64,000 nucleotides of DNA. Source: Acidobacteriaceae bacterium KBS 89 (GTDB taxonomy: Bacteria; Acidobacteriota; Terriglobia; Terriglobales; Acidobacteriaceae). The stretch lies in the NCBI GenBank assembly GCA_000381605.1, contig KB906755.1, positions 1 through 64,000 on the forward strand, given 5' to 3'. The number at the start of each line of letters is the position of its first letter. Position 1 is the stretch's first letter. The notes beneath the pieces are model-generated. The model saw only the letters and a list, made by a program, of their open reading frames with translations, was not told where the DNA came from and made no database searches. Made by a program: the position numbers and the translations under genes. Positions 26,707 to 35,066 of this stretch are shown piece after piece.

Positions 26707-27027
26707 CTAGAAGCGCTTGAGTGAGGGGGATTGGTGTGCCTGAGTGCCGCGCCCGACGGCGACCCTGTCCGCCGGTCGGTCCCAGCTCTTCTTTGCCAGA
26801 ATATTCGTTACGGTCTGCCGCGGGTGGTTTTGAGGGACACGCGAGTCTTGATCTTGTGCGGCTGCGAAGAGATAGGGAGCGAAGTCGTGCTGGGGATGAG
26901 TCGATGCCCGTGGTCTGCGGAGGTGCCGGGCGATGGCGATGGCCGTGATCGCAAGGCCGAAGAAGCACAGGATCGAAATGGCAAAAAGGATCTGCATGAC
27001 TGCTTTAAGAAGGATAACAAGGTGCAT
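26707..27027 (-). CDS. Small single-pass membrane protein
   Basis: A 106-residue protein with one N-terminal membrane segment (MQILFAISILCFFGLAITAI) followed by a basic stop-transfer and a polar tail with NILAKKSWDRPADR. Translation may begin at 27027 or at the ATG at 26997; neither has a good ribosome site. The plan (short N-terminal anchor and a conserved KK.W motif) resembles small proteins seen in other acidobacteria. The function is unknown. It starts 19 bp before the bioY start codon, facing the same way, and is divergent from the ftsB-like gene. Confidence 0.6.
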   Translation of the reverse strand: MHLVILLKAVMQILFAISILCFFGLAITAIAIARHLRRPRASTHPQHDFAPYLFAAAQDQDSRVPQNHPRQTVTNILAKKSWDRPADRVAVGRGTQAHQSPSLKRF

Positions 27028-27175
27028 AGACTTCGTGCAGCTTATTCGACTGGCTTGCAGTGAATTGGTCGGTACCGGGAGGACCGATGAAGCGAGTATG
27101 AACCAGGTACGTGCCAGTGCAAAAGAAGGTTTTCCACTTGACGGTGTGTGGCGTGAAGTTTGTACTTAGTCGTAT

Positions 27176-27568
27176 ATGACTCGTTCGAGCAACGCGCACA
27201 CGAACAAAAAGAAGCAGGGTGCGATGGTGCGCTTTTTCGAGCGAAGTCACGTGGGCTGGCGGAAGGTCGCTACGGGAGCTGCTGCTTTGCTCGCGGTGGC
27301 GATGGGGTACCATGTCATCTTTGGTCAGAACGGGCTTACCGCGTACCAGCAGAAGCGACAGGACGCGCAGAGTCTTGAGCAGCAAATGCGTAGCCTCCAA
27401 AGGGAAAACGATCTCCTGAAAGGGCATGTCGAGCGGCTTAAGAACGATCCGAATGCGATTGAGCATCAGGCGCGCGAGGAGCTGCACTACACGCGTCCCG
27501 GCGAAGTTATCTATACGTTGCCAGCGAGCTCGGGTGCTGGGAGCGAGCCGACCTCTCCCAAACGATAA
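27176..27568 (+). CDS. FtsB/DivIC-type septum formation protein
   Basis: A 130-residue protein with a short cytoplasmic N-terminus, one membrane segment (about 31-47), a coiled coil (about 53-95, QQKRQDAQSLEQQMRSLQREND) and the C-terminal motif HQAREELHYTRPGEVIYTLP that marks the FtsB/DivIC family. These proteins form a complex with FtsL and FtsQ at the division septum. The ATG at 27176 gives a basic N-terminus before the membrane segment. Confidence 0.88.
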   Translation: MTRSSNAHTNKKKQGAMVRFFERSHVGWRKVATGAAALLAVAMGYHVIFGQNGLTAYQQKRQDAQSLEQQMRSLQRENDLLKGHVERLKNDPNAIEHQAREELHYTRPGEVIYTLPASSGAGSEPTSPKR

Positions 27569-27718
27569 AAACCCTTCCAGTAGGTGTGCCAGACTTCAAT
27601 TCAGAATGGATGCCTTCTATACGGTCCTCCTGCCTGGCGCATGCGATCGGCCACGCAGAGGTGAGTGGCGGCAGTTGTTTGGGTAGGATAGGCTGCTGAG
27701 GAGTAGAGGGAACCGTCG

Positions 27719-28357
27719 ATGATTTTTGATATGGAAAAGCCAAAGGGGCGCGAGTCTCACAACCTGCTGATCGGGTTGGTCGCGCCGCGACCCATCGCCC
27801 TGGTGACAAGCATGAATGAGGACGGACAGCTGAACGCAGCTCCTTTCAGTTCGTATAACTATTTGTGCACCGATCCACCGATCATTGGCATGGGAGTTAC
27901 GAACCGAACCCCCCGTGGACCTGTGCCCAAGGACACGGCGCGGAACATACGGCGGACAGGTGAGTTTGTCGTGAATGTGGTGACTGAAGATCTGATGGAG
28001 AAGATGAATGTCTGCGCCACGGACTTTCCGGCTGAGGTCAACGAGCTGGAGATGGCAGCGTTTACGACTGCGCCGTCAGAGGTGGTGAAGGTACCGCGGA
28101 TTGCGGAGGCCCACGCGGCGTTGGAATGCAGGGAGTTCACGACGATGGAGATAGGCCGGTCCCGGATCATTCTGGGCAGGGTGGTTTCAATCTTTGTTGA
28201 AGACAGATTTATCGATCCAGCCGGGCCCTATGTTCGCGCAGAGGAGTTGCATGCAATTGGAAGGATGAATGGGTTGGGCGCGTATGTGAGGACGCGGGAT
28301 GCCTTCCTGATGATGCCGCGCATGACCTATGAGGAGTGGAAGGCGGGGAAGCGGTAG
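27719..28357 (+). CDS. Flavin reductase family protein (FMN-binding split barrel)
   Basis: A 212-residue protein with the flavin-reductase-like motif LIGLVAPRPIALVTSM, then NAAPFSSYNYLCTDPP and RNIRRTGEFVVNVV. Such proteins bind FMN and reduce flavin with NAD(P)H for a partner, or act as stand-alone flavoenzymes. The ATG at 27719 has GAGGGAA upstream. It ends 3 bp before the convergent ABC gene. The exact substrate cannot be told. Confidence 0.88.
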   Translation: MIFDMEKPKGRESHNLLIGLVAPRPIALVTSMNEDGQLNAAPFSSYNYLCTDPPIIGMGVTNRTPRGPVPKDTARNIRRTGEFVVNVVTEDLMEKMNVCATDFPAEVNELEMAAFTTAPSEVVKVPRIAEAHAALECREFTTMEIGRSRIILGRVVSIFVEDRFIDPAGPYVRAEELHAIGRMNGLGAYVRTRDAFLMMPRMTYEEWKAGKR

Positions 28358-28360
28358 AGA

Positions 28361-29206
28361 CTACGAGAGATATTCTTTGAGCCATGGGTCGCTGGTGTGG
28401 ACGAGTTCGTGGGTAGTGCCATCGAAGACGACCCGGCCTTCATTGAGGACGAGAAATTTGGTGCTGTCGTCGATGCCGCCGTTGGGGATGGGTTCGATTT
28501 TTCCCGTCTGTTCGTTGAAACGGTTTCTCGCCATGAGGAAGGCGTCCTGCAGGCGGTGGGTGATGACTAGAGATGTCGTGTGGGTGACATCGCGTTGCTT
28601 GATGACGAGTTCCACGATGGTGGTTGAGGTGATGGGATCTAGGCCGCCGGTGGGGGAGTCGTAGAGGATGAGGTCGGGCTTGGCGATGATGGCGCGGGCG
28701 ATGGAGACACGGCGTCGCATTCCGCCGGAAAGCTCGGAGGGAAACTTCGCGATCGTCTGCTCAAGTTCAACGAATCGGAGGGCCTCGATGACTCGATTGT
28801 GCGCCTCTTCTTCAGGGACGTGCTCTTCGTGGAGGCGATAAGCCACGTTGTCTTCTACGGAAAGGGAATCGAAGAGTGCCGACTCCTGAAAGACCATGCC
28901 AATGCGTTCGCGCAGTTTGAAAAGATCGGTTTCTTGCATTTTGGTGATGTCTTCGCCAAAGATGCGAATGGTGCCGGTGTCCGGTCGAATGAGACCGTTG
29001 GCTAGTTTCATCAGAACGGATTTTCCGCCGCCAGCTGGGCCCAGGATGATTCGGGTTTCGCCGCGTTGGACGATGAAGGAGATGTTCTGGAGGACGGGCT
29101 TGATATCGAACGTAATAGAGACATCTTTGAAGACGACTATCGCCTCTGCCGAGTCAGAGTCTGGCCGGGTTTGGGGAAGATTTACGGGCGCGATGTCTGC
29201 AGCCAT
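28361..29206 (-). CDS. MlaF-like ABC transporter ATP-binding protein
   Basis: A 281-residue ABC ATPase of the phospholipid/organic-solvent (Mla) type. Walker A is GPAGGGKS, the Q-loop is VFQESALFDSLSV, the signature is LSGGMRRR, and the H-loop His is in VITHRLQDA. Walker B reads LILYDSPTGGLDP: the usual catalytic Glu after Asp is Ser. An insertion near residues 230-255 (FNEQTGKIEPIPNGGI) lies between the H-loop and the last strand. It is coupled to the permease gene 7 bp upstream. No MCE (MlaD) gene is in the window. Role in lipid transport between membranes is by family. Confidence 0.9.
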   Translation of the reverse strand: MAADIAPVNLPQTRPDSDSAEAIVVFKDVSITFDIKPVLQNISFIVQRGETRIILGPAGGGKSVLMKLANGLIRPDTGTIRIFGEDITKMQETDLFKLRERIGMVFQESALFDSLSVEDNVAYRLHEEHVPEEEAHNRVIEALRFVELEQTIAKFPSELSGGMRRRVSIARAIIAKPDLILYDSPTGGLDPITSTTIVELVIKQRDVTHTTSLVITHRLQDAFLMARNRFNEQTGKIEPIPNGGIDDSTKFLVLNEGRVVFDGTTHELVHTSDPWLKEYLS

Positions 29207-29213
29207 GGTCGGT

Positions 29214-29993
29214 TTACCTGCCGAAGATTCCGATCATCGCGCGGCTGACGATGAAGTCGACGATGATGATGAAGACGGAGGAGTAGACGACGGCCTGAGT
29301 AGTCGCCTTGCCCACGCCCTGGGTGCCGCCTTTTGTGGTCATGCCGAAGTAGCAGCCTACGGTGGCGATGATGAATCCGGAGAAGAGAGGCTTGGTTAGC
29401 CCCTGGACGACGTCGCCGTACTGAAGCGCTCGGTACGAGTTATGGAAGTAGGAGGAGGCGTTGAGACCCATCAGGGTGACGCTGACCAGAGCGCCACCCG
29501 CGATGCCGACTGCGTCTGAGACGATGGTGAGAAAGAAGAGCATGAAAACCGTTGCGTAGAGGCGCGGTGTGACGAGCTTGCGGACGGGGTCAGTGCCGAG
29601 GGCTCGCATAGCGTCGATCTGTTCCGTGACCTTCATGGAACCGATCTCAGAGGCCATGCCTGAGGCATTGCGGCCGGAGACCATGAGGCCGGTGAGCACA
29701 GGACCGAGTTCCTTGACCATCGATAGGGCGACTAGATTGCCGGTGAGGCTGACGGACCCGAATGCCTCAAGCGAGGTCGCCGACTGCAAGGCGAGAACGC
29801 AGCCCGTGAAGAAGCCAGTGAGGACCACGATGGGCATGGACCCGACCCCAATGGAGTCCATTTGAGTGTAAATATCGGCCCAATAACGGGGGCGGGAAAA
29901 GAGATTTGCCACCGCCCGCCAGCACAGGATGGAGTAGTCCTGGACGGAGGCGATGGTCTGCTTGGCGAAGCTCTCTGGAGAGACAAAAGGCAT
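29214..29993 (-). CDS. MlaE-like ABC permease
   Basis: A 259-residue inner-membrane permease of the MlaE/Ttg2B family, with five or so hydrophobic segments. Typical motifs: GSMPIVVLTGFFTGCVLALQ, VKELGPVLTGLMVSGRNASGMASEIGSM, TEQIDAMRALGTDPVRKLV and a late GCYFGMTTKGGTQGVG. It forms the membrane channel for the ATPase encoded immediately downstream. The start ATG at 29993 has no strong ribosome site. It is divergent from the dehydrogenase gene at 30100. Confidence 0.92.
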   Translation of the reverse strand: MPFVSPESFAKQTIASVQDYSILCWRAVANLFSRPRYWADIYTQMDSIGVGSMPIVVLTGFFTGCVLALQSATSLEAFGSVSLTGNLVALSMVKELGPVLTGLMVSGRNASGMASEIGSMKVTEQIDAMRALGTDPVRKLVTPRLYATVFMLFFLTIVSDAVGIAGGALVSVTLMGLNASSYFHNSYRALQYGDVVQGLTKPLFSGFIIATVGCYFGMTTKGGTQGVGKATTQAVVYSSVFIIIVDFIVSRAMIGIFGR

Positions 29994-30099
29994 TTGTTAT
30001 GTGGCTCAGGTTATCAGATGCGATCGCTGAGCTGCGGATTGCACATTCTGGAGATCACAGAGGTGCATCGAACCGTCGCGGAATGAGAAGATAGAAGGG

Positions 30100-31167
30100 A
30101 TGACAGGTGAGATGACGGCGGCAGTACTCTACGGTAAGGAAGATCTTCGGCTGGAGCGTGTGGCGGTGCCGCAGGCCGGCCCAGGAGAACTAATTGTGCG
30201 GGTAGGGGCAGCGCTAACCTGTGGGACCGACCTGAAGGTCTATCGGCGCGGGTACCACGCCATAATGTTGAAACCGCCTATCCCTTTTGGGCATGAGCTT
30301 GCGGGCGTGGTCTCCGAGGTCGGAGCCGGGGTAACGACGTTCCGTGAGGGCGACAGGGTCGTGGCGTTGAACTCAGCCCCATGCGATATGTGCTTTTTCT
30401 GCAGACACGGGCAGCAGAACCTCTGCGAAGACCTACTGTTCAACAACGGGGCCTATGCCGAGTTTATTCGAATTCCAGCCCGGATTGTGGAAAAGAACAC
30501 CTTGCTGGTGCCGGACGGATTTCCCCTTGAACACGCTGCCCTGACAGAAGCGCTGGCGTGTGTTGTCCGTGGGCTGGAAGAGAGCGGTGCACGCGCCGGC
30601 GACACGATGGTAGTGATCGGTGCTGGACCCATTGGGTTGATGTTTATGCATGCCGCCGAGCTCGGCGGTGTTAGTGTAATTGCCGTCGTGAAGCGGGAGG
30701 ACCAGATGGGCGCTGCAAAGTTGTTTGGTGCCGCCTGCGTGGTACAGGTGGAGGCAGTCGAGGACGTCGTGGCGGCGACTCGTGCTTTGACACCCGATGG
30801 GCGAGGCGCGGACGTCGTGGTCGAGGCGGTTGCAAGTCCGCTAACTTGGGAGTGGGCCGTCGATATGGTTCGGAAAGGCGGTGTTGTCAATTTTTTTGGT
30901 GGGCCGCCCAGGGGAACGAAGGTACGGCTGGATACAAACCGGCTGCACTATGGCGATATCACCTTGAAGGCAAGTTTTCATCACACTCCGGCGACATGTC
31001 GTACGGCGTTTGACTTGGTGACTAGTGGCCGGTTTAAGTGTGCGGAGTACATTACCGGTCGCGCTGGACTGGACGAACTGCCCGGAGTTTTTGCGCGGAT
31101 GATGGAACGTGATGGGGGCTCACGGGAGATCAAAACCGCAGTTTTTCCAGGCGGGGTGCCGCAGTGA
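30100..31167 (+). CDS. Zinc-dependent alcohol dehydrogenase-family protein in the hopanoid operon
   Basis: A 355-residue medium-chain dehydrogenase. The catalytic-zinc Cys lies in LTCGTDLKVY and the His in PFGHELAG. The structural zinc loop is complete (four Cys in CDMCFFCRHGQQNLC), and the NAD(P)-binding Rossmann motif is GAGPIGLMFMHAA. The stop overlaps the GTG start of hpnC (GTGA), so it is translated together with the squalene genes. Its substrate is unknown; position suggests a role in isoprenoid or hopanoid metabolism. A second ATG at 30112 has AGGTGAG nearer to it. Confidence 0.88.
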   Translation: MTGEMTAAVLYGKEDLRLERVAVPQAGPGELIVRVGAALTCGTDLKVYRRGYHAIMLKPPIPFGHELAGVVSEVGAGVTTFREGDRVVALNSAPCDMCFFCRHGQQNLCEDLLFNNGAYAEFIRIPARIVEKNTLLVPDGFPLEHAALTEALACVVRGLEESGARAGDTMVVIGAGPIGLMFMHAAELGGVSVIAVVKREDQMGAAKLFGAACVVQVEAVEDVVAATRALTPDGRGADVVVEAVASPLTWEWAVDMVRKGGVVNFFGGPPRGTKVRLDTNRLHYGDITLKASFHHTPATCRTAFDLVTSGRFKCAEYITGRAGLDELPGVFARMMERDGGSREIKTAVFPGGVPQ

Positions 31168-32105
31168 GCGAGGGGATTGTCGCAGCGCATGCGCTTCTGG
31201 GTGCTCCTCCGGAGTATCTGACTCCATTGGAGCGGCCCACACTTGCGGAGGCGCAGGCCTGGTGCCGCAACCTCGCAACGTCGCACTATGAGAACTTTCA
31301 TGTCGCAACGTTCTTCCTTCCGCGTAAAGCGCGTCCGCACTTTGAGAGCATTTACGCGTATTGCAGAGTGGCGGAGGATTTGGGTGACGAGGTCGCCGAT
31401 TCCATGGTGGCGATTCGATTGCTCGATACGTGGGGCGCAATGCTGGATGAGTGCTATGACACGCCGGATCGGTCGATGCATCCGGTCTTTGTGGCGCTGC
31501 ATGAAACAATTCGCGAATGCAATCCGCCTCGTGAGCTATTTGCGGACTTGCTGCGCGCTTTTCGAATGGACCAGGTCAAGACCGAGTATGAAACATGGGA
31601 GGAGTTGTTGGAGTACTCGCATTACTCGGCAAATCCCGTTGGACGGCTAGTTTTGGGGGTTTGTGGGTATCGCGAAGAGTCTTTGGGGCTACTTTCGGAC
31701 AAGGTTTGCACCGCGTTGCAACTGGCCAATTTCTGGCAGGATGTTGTCGAAGATGCGGAGCGCGGCCGGCGCTATCTTCCCGGCGAGGCGATGCTACGGT
31801 TCGGAGTTGAGGAAGGACAGATTGAAGGCCGAGTATTTACGCCGGAGTTTCGCGCGATGATTCAGAGCCTTGTGGCGAGGACGCGAGAGATGCTGCTCGA
31901 AGGAGGGGAGATCAGCAAGTATGTCGACAAGGAACTGGCTGTCGTGCTGGACCTCTCCCGGAAGGGGGGAGAGGCGATTCTCGATGGCATCACCGCTCAG
32001 GATTTTGATGTGCTAAGAGGATGGCCAGTCGTGACGAAAACAAGGAAACTCGGGTTGCTGATGGAAGCGCTGGTCAGCAAGCTGCGTGCGGGGATTGCGG
32101 CGTGA
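31164..32105 (+). CDS. hpnC: Squalene/hydroxysqualene synthase HpnC
   Basis: A 313-residue prenyl-transferring enzyme of the squalene/phytoene synthase family. It starts at a GTG overlapping the previous stop. The two Asp-rich metal-binding motifs are YCRVAEDLGDE (about 70) and NFWQDVVEDAERGRRYLP (about 190). The N-terminal LATSHYENFHVATFFLP is typical of HpnC. HpnC converts presqualene diphosphate, made by HpnD, to hydroxysqualene, which HpnE then reduces to squalene. Its stop overlaps the GTG of hpnD. Confidence 0.93.
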   Translation: MSEGIVAAHALLGAPPEYLTPLERPTLAEAQAWCRNLATSHYENFHVATFFLPRKARPHFESIYAYCRVAEDLGDEVADSMVAIRLLDTWGAMLDECYDTPDRSMHPVFVALHETIRECNPPRELFADLLRAFRMDQVKTEYETWEELLEYSHYSANPVGRLVLGVCGYREESLGLLSDKVCTALQLANFWQDVVEDAERGRRYLPGEAMLRFGVEEGQIEGRVFTPEFRAMIQSLVARTREMLLEGGEISKYVDKELAVVLDLSRKGGEAILDGITAQDFDVLRGWPVVTKTRKLGLLMEALVSKLRAGIAA

Positions 32106-33007
32106 CGATTGCTGAGGCTTATGCTGTCTGCCGGGCGATTGCGCAACGGGAGGCAAAGAACTTCTACTACTCCTTTCGGGTGCTGCCCGAGCATAAGCGG
32201 AATGCGATGTGCGCGGTGTATGCGTTTATGCGGCGGGCAGATGACATTTCGGACGACGAATCAGTTTCCATTGCCGTTCGACGGGAAGTGATGTCGGAGT
32301 GGCTTGAGACGTGGCGGGCGGCGAGGCTGAGTGGGGTGTCCGATGATCCTGTGTTTCTTGCGTTGAATGACACTCAGAAGAGATTTGCGATTCGCGATGC
32401 CTTGCTGGAGGACCTGGTTCGGGGTACAACAATGGATCTTGATCCTCGCTCGCAAAGTGCGGATGAACTTCAGACCTTTGCGACCTTCGATGAGCTCTAC
32501 CGATATTGTTATCTTGTGGCGTCGGTCGTGGGGCTGGTCTGTATCAGGATTTTCGGCTACACGGATCCTCGAGCGGAGAAGCTTGCGGAAGAGACAGGAG
32601 TTGCCTTTCAGCTAACGAATATCCTGCGGGATGTGAAGGAAGACGCTGAACGCGGACGAATCTACCTTCCTCTCGATCTGCTGCACGAGTTTGGCGTGAG
32701 CGTTGAGCGTGTGAAGATGCTGGCGAGTGGTGCGGTGATGGAGACGAATGAGCGAGCGATGCTCCGCGCTCTTGGCACGCGAGCGGAGGAATATTATTCG
32801 TCTGCGACTCGACTGCTTCCTTTGATCGATGCGGACAGCAGGGCAGCGCTTTGGGTGCTTGTCACGATCTATCACGGGCTCCTTCTTAGAATTTCGAAGG
32901 CGGACAATGACGTATTTACTGAGCGGATCAGCGTTTCGACGCCGAAGAAGTTGACCATTCTCGCGCAGGGGGCTGTGATGACGTTGCGTAACAGGATGGC
33001 TTCGTGA
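32102..33007 (+). CDS. hpnD: Presqualene diphosphate synthase HpnD
   Basis: A 301-residue squalene/phytoene synthase family enzyme, read from the GTG at 32102 that overlaps the hpnC stop (GTGA). Asp-rich motifs are RRADDISDDE (about 45) and NILRDVKEDAERGRIYLP (about 175); the substrate-binding YCYLVASVVG is present. It joins two farnesyl diphosphates to presqualene diphosphate. The frame remains open upstream, but that stretch is inside hpnC. Immediately downstream the expected hpnE is only a stub. Confidence 0.93.
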   Translation: MTIAEAYAVCRAIAQREAKNFYYSFRVLPEHKRNAMCAVYAFMRRADDISDDESVSIAVRREVMSEWLETWRAARLSGVSDDPVFLALNDTQKRFAIRDALLEDLVRGTTMDLDPRSQSADELQTFATFDELYRYCYLVASVVGLVCIRIFGYTDPRAEKLAEETGVAFQLTNILRDVKEDAERGRIYLPLDLLHEFGVSVERVKMLASGAVMETNERAMLRALGTRAEEYYSSATRLLPLIDADSRAALWVLVTIYHGLLLRISKADNDVFTERISVSTPKKLTILAQGAVMTLRNRMAS

Positions 33008-33078
33008 ATCGCGGGGTTTGTGATGTGATCGTGGTTGGGCACCGGCCGGTTGGGTTGATGCGTTCGTTTGTGTGAGGT
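33004..33078 (+). pseudogene. Truncated start of hpnE
   Basis: A GTG overlapping the hpnD stop (GTGA, the same coupling seen for hpnC and hpnD) opens a frame reading MNRGVCDVIVVGHRPVGL. This resembles the FAD-binding start of HpnE (usually VIVVGAGLAGL), but the glycine motif is spoiled and the frame stops after 24 codons. No further FAD oxidoreductase follows. I read it as the residue of a deleted hpnE; chance similarity over so short a stretch is possible. Confidence 0.5.
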
Positions 33079-33206
33079 TGGATACGGGTACCCCCCCCCT
33101 ATTGCCCACGTGTAAGTCTTTATTATGCAATAGTTTACGGCATACCGATGCCTGCAAAATATTCATAATACATGGGTTACGTCCAAAATATTCCATCTAA
33201 ATGAGT

Positions 33207-33231
33207 TAGCCCCGGACGATGTCCGGGGCTA
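33207..33231 (+). terminator. Terminator of the hpn operon
   Basis: An 11-bp perfect stem (TAGCCCCGGAC with its complement) and 3-base loop, followed by GCGTGTTTTTG. It lies about 200 bp beyond hpnD. Confidence 0.8.
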
Positions 33232-33599
33232 GCGTGTTTTTGATCTACATAACCAGTATAGCGGTTTGAGTGGAACTAATACGCCACGCGGATGTTGTTC
33301 TTTCCTAGAGGGTTAGGTGGTATGGGGACTTGACATGCGTTTTTTGGGCGGAAAATGATGAAAAATGAAAACAAGCAACAACAACGGCAATAGATTCAGT
33401 CGCTTCGCCCTTTGGGCTTCGCTCCTGCCTTCGGCAGTGCGGTGACCACTGCGCGGTTGGCTTGGACGCTGGGCTAAAGCCAAGCTCTAATCCCAAAGCA
33501 ACGACAAAAACAACGACAAGGTGAGCCTAAGGTGAGGAAAGAGTCTACATCTTTCCCATCGCAAAGGGCGGAATGGATGCGGCACCCGGACGGTCGGCG
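33232..33599. other. Intergenic block with repeat-like sequence
   Basis: No gene seen. Around 33400-33490 there are nested inverted segments (for example GCTTCGCCCTTTGGGCTTCGC and GGCTAAAGCC) and A-rich runs with repeated acaacgacaa, typical of short interspersed repeats in acidobacterial intergenic DNA. Confidence 0.4.
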
Positions 33600-34106
33600 C
33601 TAGCTGGAAAAGGACTGAGGCGGGGTCCCCCAGTGTTCGGACTGAAGGGGGCTTTCGGGATAGGGCAGGTGGGAGGGGGCTGGAACTTTGTTTTCTTCTC
33701 GCAGTGACAGCCGCATGTTATTTAGAGGAGCCAAAATGAACCAATATTCCGCAAGGTTCTGGCGGGGTGAGAAGCCGGAGACCACAATCGCTGCGACGAT
33801 CAGGGTACAGCTCAGAACCGTGAAGGCCGGATGTTCCAGGAGCTTCCTTGGAGCAACGAGAAGGGATTCTGGCCATCGTTCGGTAGCGACGCCCCTTCGC
33901 AGGGTCGACGCGGCCAGCACGTCTCCGATGATACCGAGCAGGAAAAAGGCGAGCCATGGAACTTTTTGTGAGAGGGGAATGCGAACGTCTGGGGGAAGCC
34001 GTAAGGACAGCAGGAAAGCTGCTCCGAAGCAGAGTGCGATGAGTGCGTTTGAAGCGACACAGATCCAAACCAATTGCGCCGGTGTCCTGCTCTGCAGAGG
34101 CTTCAT
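33600..34106 (-). CDS. Hypothetical membrane protein
   Basis: A 168-residue frame from the ATG at 34106, with three hydrophobic segments (about residues 13-36, 50-68 and 95-115). The last 30 residues are rich in Pro/Ser and may be read from repeat-like DNA, so the true C-terminus could be shorter in relatives. No family recognised; the hydrophobic pattern is the main argument for a real gene. Confidence 0.5.
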   Translation of the reverse strand: MKPLQSRTPAQLVWICVASNALIALCFGAAFLLSLRLPPDVRIPLSQKVPWLAFFLLGIIGDVLAASTLRRGVATERWPESLLVAPRKLLEHPAFTVLSCTLIVAAIVVSGFSPRQNLAEYWFILAPLNNMRLSLREENKVPAPSHLPYPESPLQSEHWGTPPQSFSS

Positions 34107-34143
34107 GCGCGGAAGTGTATCACGGGGAAGTGGGGACAATACT

Positions 34144-34572
34144 TTACTTTGCGAGCAGAACTACGCCTACGCAGACGAAGAGTACGGCCAGCCAACGGCG
34201 GCGGTCTACGTTTTCGTGGAGGAAGATTTTTGCCGCTGCGGCGTTGCCGATGAAGGTGAGTGAGGCCGTGGCGGGGGCGGCGAGGGAGAGGTCGACGATG
34301 GAGAGGGTGTAGAGCATGGCGAAGAAGTTGAGGGCCATGCAGAGCGCTCCGGTGAGGAAGAGGGGGCTGGTGAGGACGGCGCGGATGGGGCCGAGGTAGC
34401 CGCGGAGGCCGGGGCCGGTGCGGAGATGGTCGAGGTCGCCGAGGCGGCGCATGGCGGCGGCTATGAGGACTTCGCCGGTGATGGCGAGGGCGGCGACGGT
34501 GAGGATTGCGGTCCAGGTATGGAGGAGTGACGTGGCTAGGGCTGGAGCTGTCGGGTTCAGCGTCGGATTCAT
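34144..34572 (-). CDS. Half-size DMT/EamA-type transporter, subunit B
   Basis: A 142-residue protein with four membrane segments, the size of a single SMR/EmrE-like half of the drug/metabolite transporter superfamily. The ATG at 34572 overlaps the stop of the similar gene upstream by one base. Features include SLAAPATASLTFIGNAAAAKIFLHENVDRRRW, with the Glu before the last helix seen in EamA halves. The two proteins probably form a heterodimer. Substrate unknown. Confidence 0.82.
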   Translation of the reverse strand: MNPTLNPTAPALATSLLHTWTAILTVAALAITGEVLIAAAMRRLGDLDHLRTGPGLRGYLGPIRAVLTSPLFLTGALCMALNFFAMLYTLSIVDLSLAAPATASLTFIGNAAAAKIFLHENVDRRRWLAVLFVCVGVVLLAK

Positions 34573-35012
34573 CAGCGGCCGGCTCCCGAGTCCATGAGGT
34601 CCAGGTCGGGGTGGCTGGATGGGTGTTCTGTGCGGGAGGGGCCGCCTGCGACGAAGCCGACGGCGCAGACGATGAGGAGGATGCCGGCCCAGCGGTAGAG
34701 GGAGAGGTGCTCGTGGAGCCAGAAGCGGCTGAGGAGAGCGACGACGACGTAGCCGAAGGCGGTGGCGGGCATGACGAAGGTGAGGTCGGCCCATGAGAGC
34801 GCGGTCATGTAGCAGGCGAAGAAGCCTATGAGCAGGACGATGCCGGCGACGACGAAGGGGTTGAAGAGAGCTTGCCAGAGGAGATGGAGGTGCTGGGGAT
34901 CGACGGCGCCGACTTGTGCCATGCCGTGGGAGAGGAGTGTGTCGCCGACGGAGGCGGTGAGCATGACTGCGATGAGGATGGCGTATTGGGAGGGTCTTAG
35001 GCGGTGCTTCAT
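34572..35012 (-). CDS. Half-size DMT/EamA-type transporter, subunit A
   Basis: A 146-residue protein with four membrane segments and the EamA pattern DLTFVMPATAFGYVVVALLSRFWLHEHLSLYRWAGI followed by a polar tail. It belongs to the drug/metabolite transporter superfamily at half length and is paired with a second half-size gene that begins at its stop codon. Two such subunits are expected to assemble in opposite orientation. The ATG at 35010-35012 begins MKHRLRPSQY. Confidence 0.82.
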   Translation of the reverse strand: MKHRLRPSQYAILIAVMLTASVGDTLLSHGMAQVGAVDPQHLHLLWQALFNPFVVAGIVLLIGFFACYMTALSWADLTFVMPATAFGYVVVALLSRFWLHEHLSLYRWAGILLIVCAVGFVAGGPSRTEHPSSHPDLDLMDSGAGR

Positions 35013-35066
35013 CTTTGGGTGAATGCTGCGCTCGAAAAAGCCGCTCCCATTCAGAATACCAAGCCA

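Noticed and set aside
26000..26968. Long upstream extension of the mqnD-like frame
   Set aside because: It reads through bioY in another frame and is Arg/Pro/Ser-rich like a shadow; the MqnD motifs begin right after the ATG at 25996.
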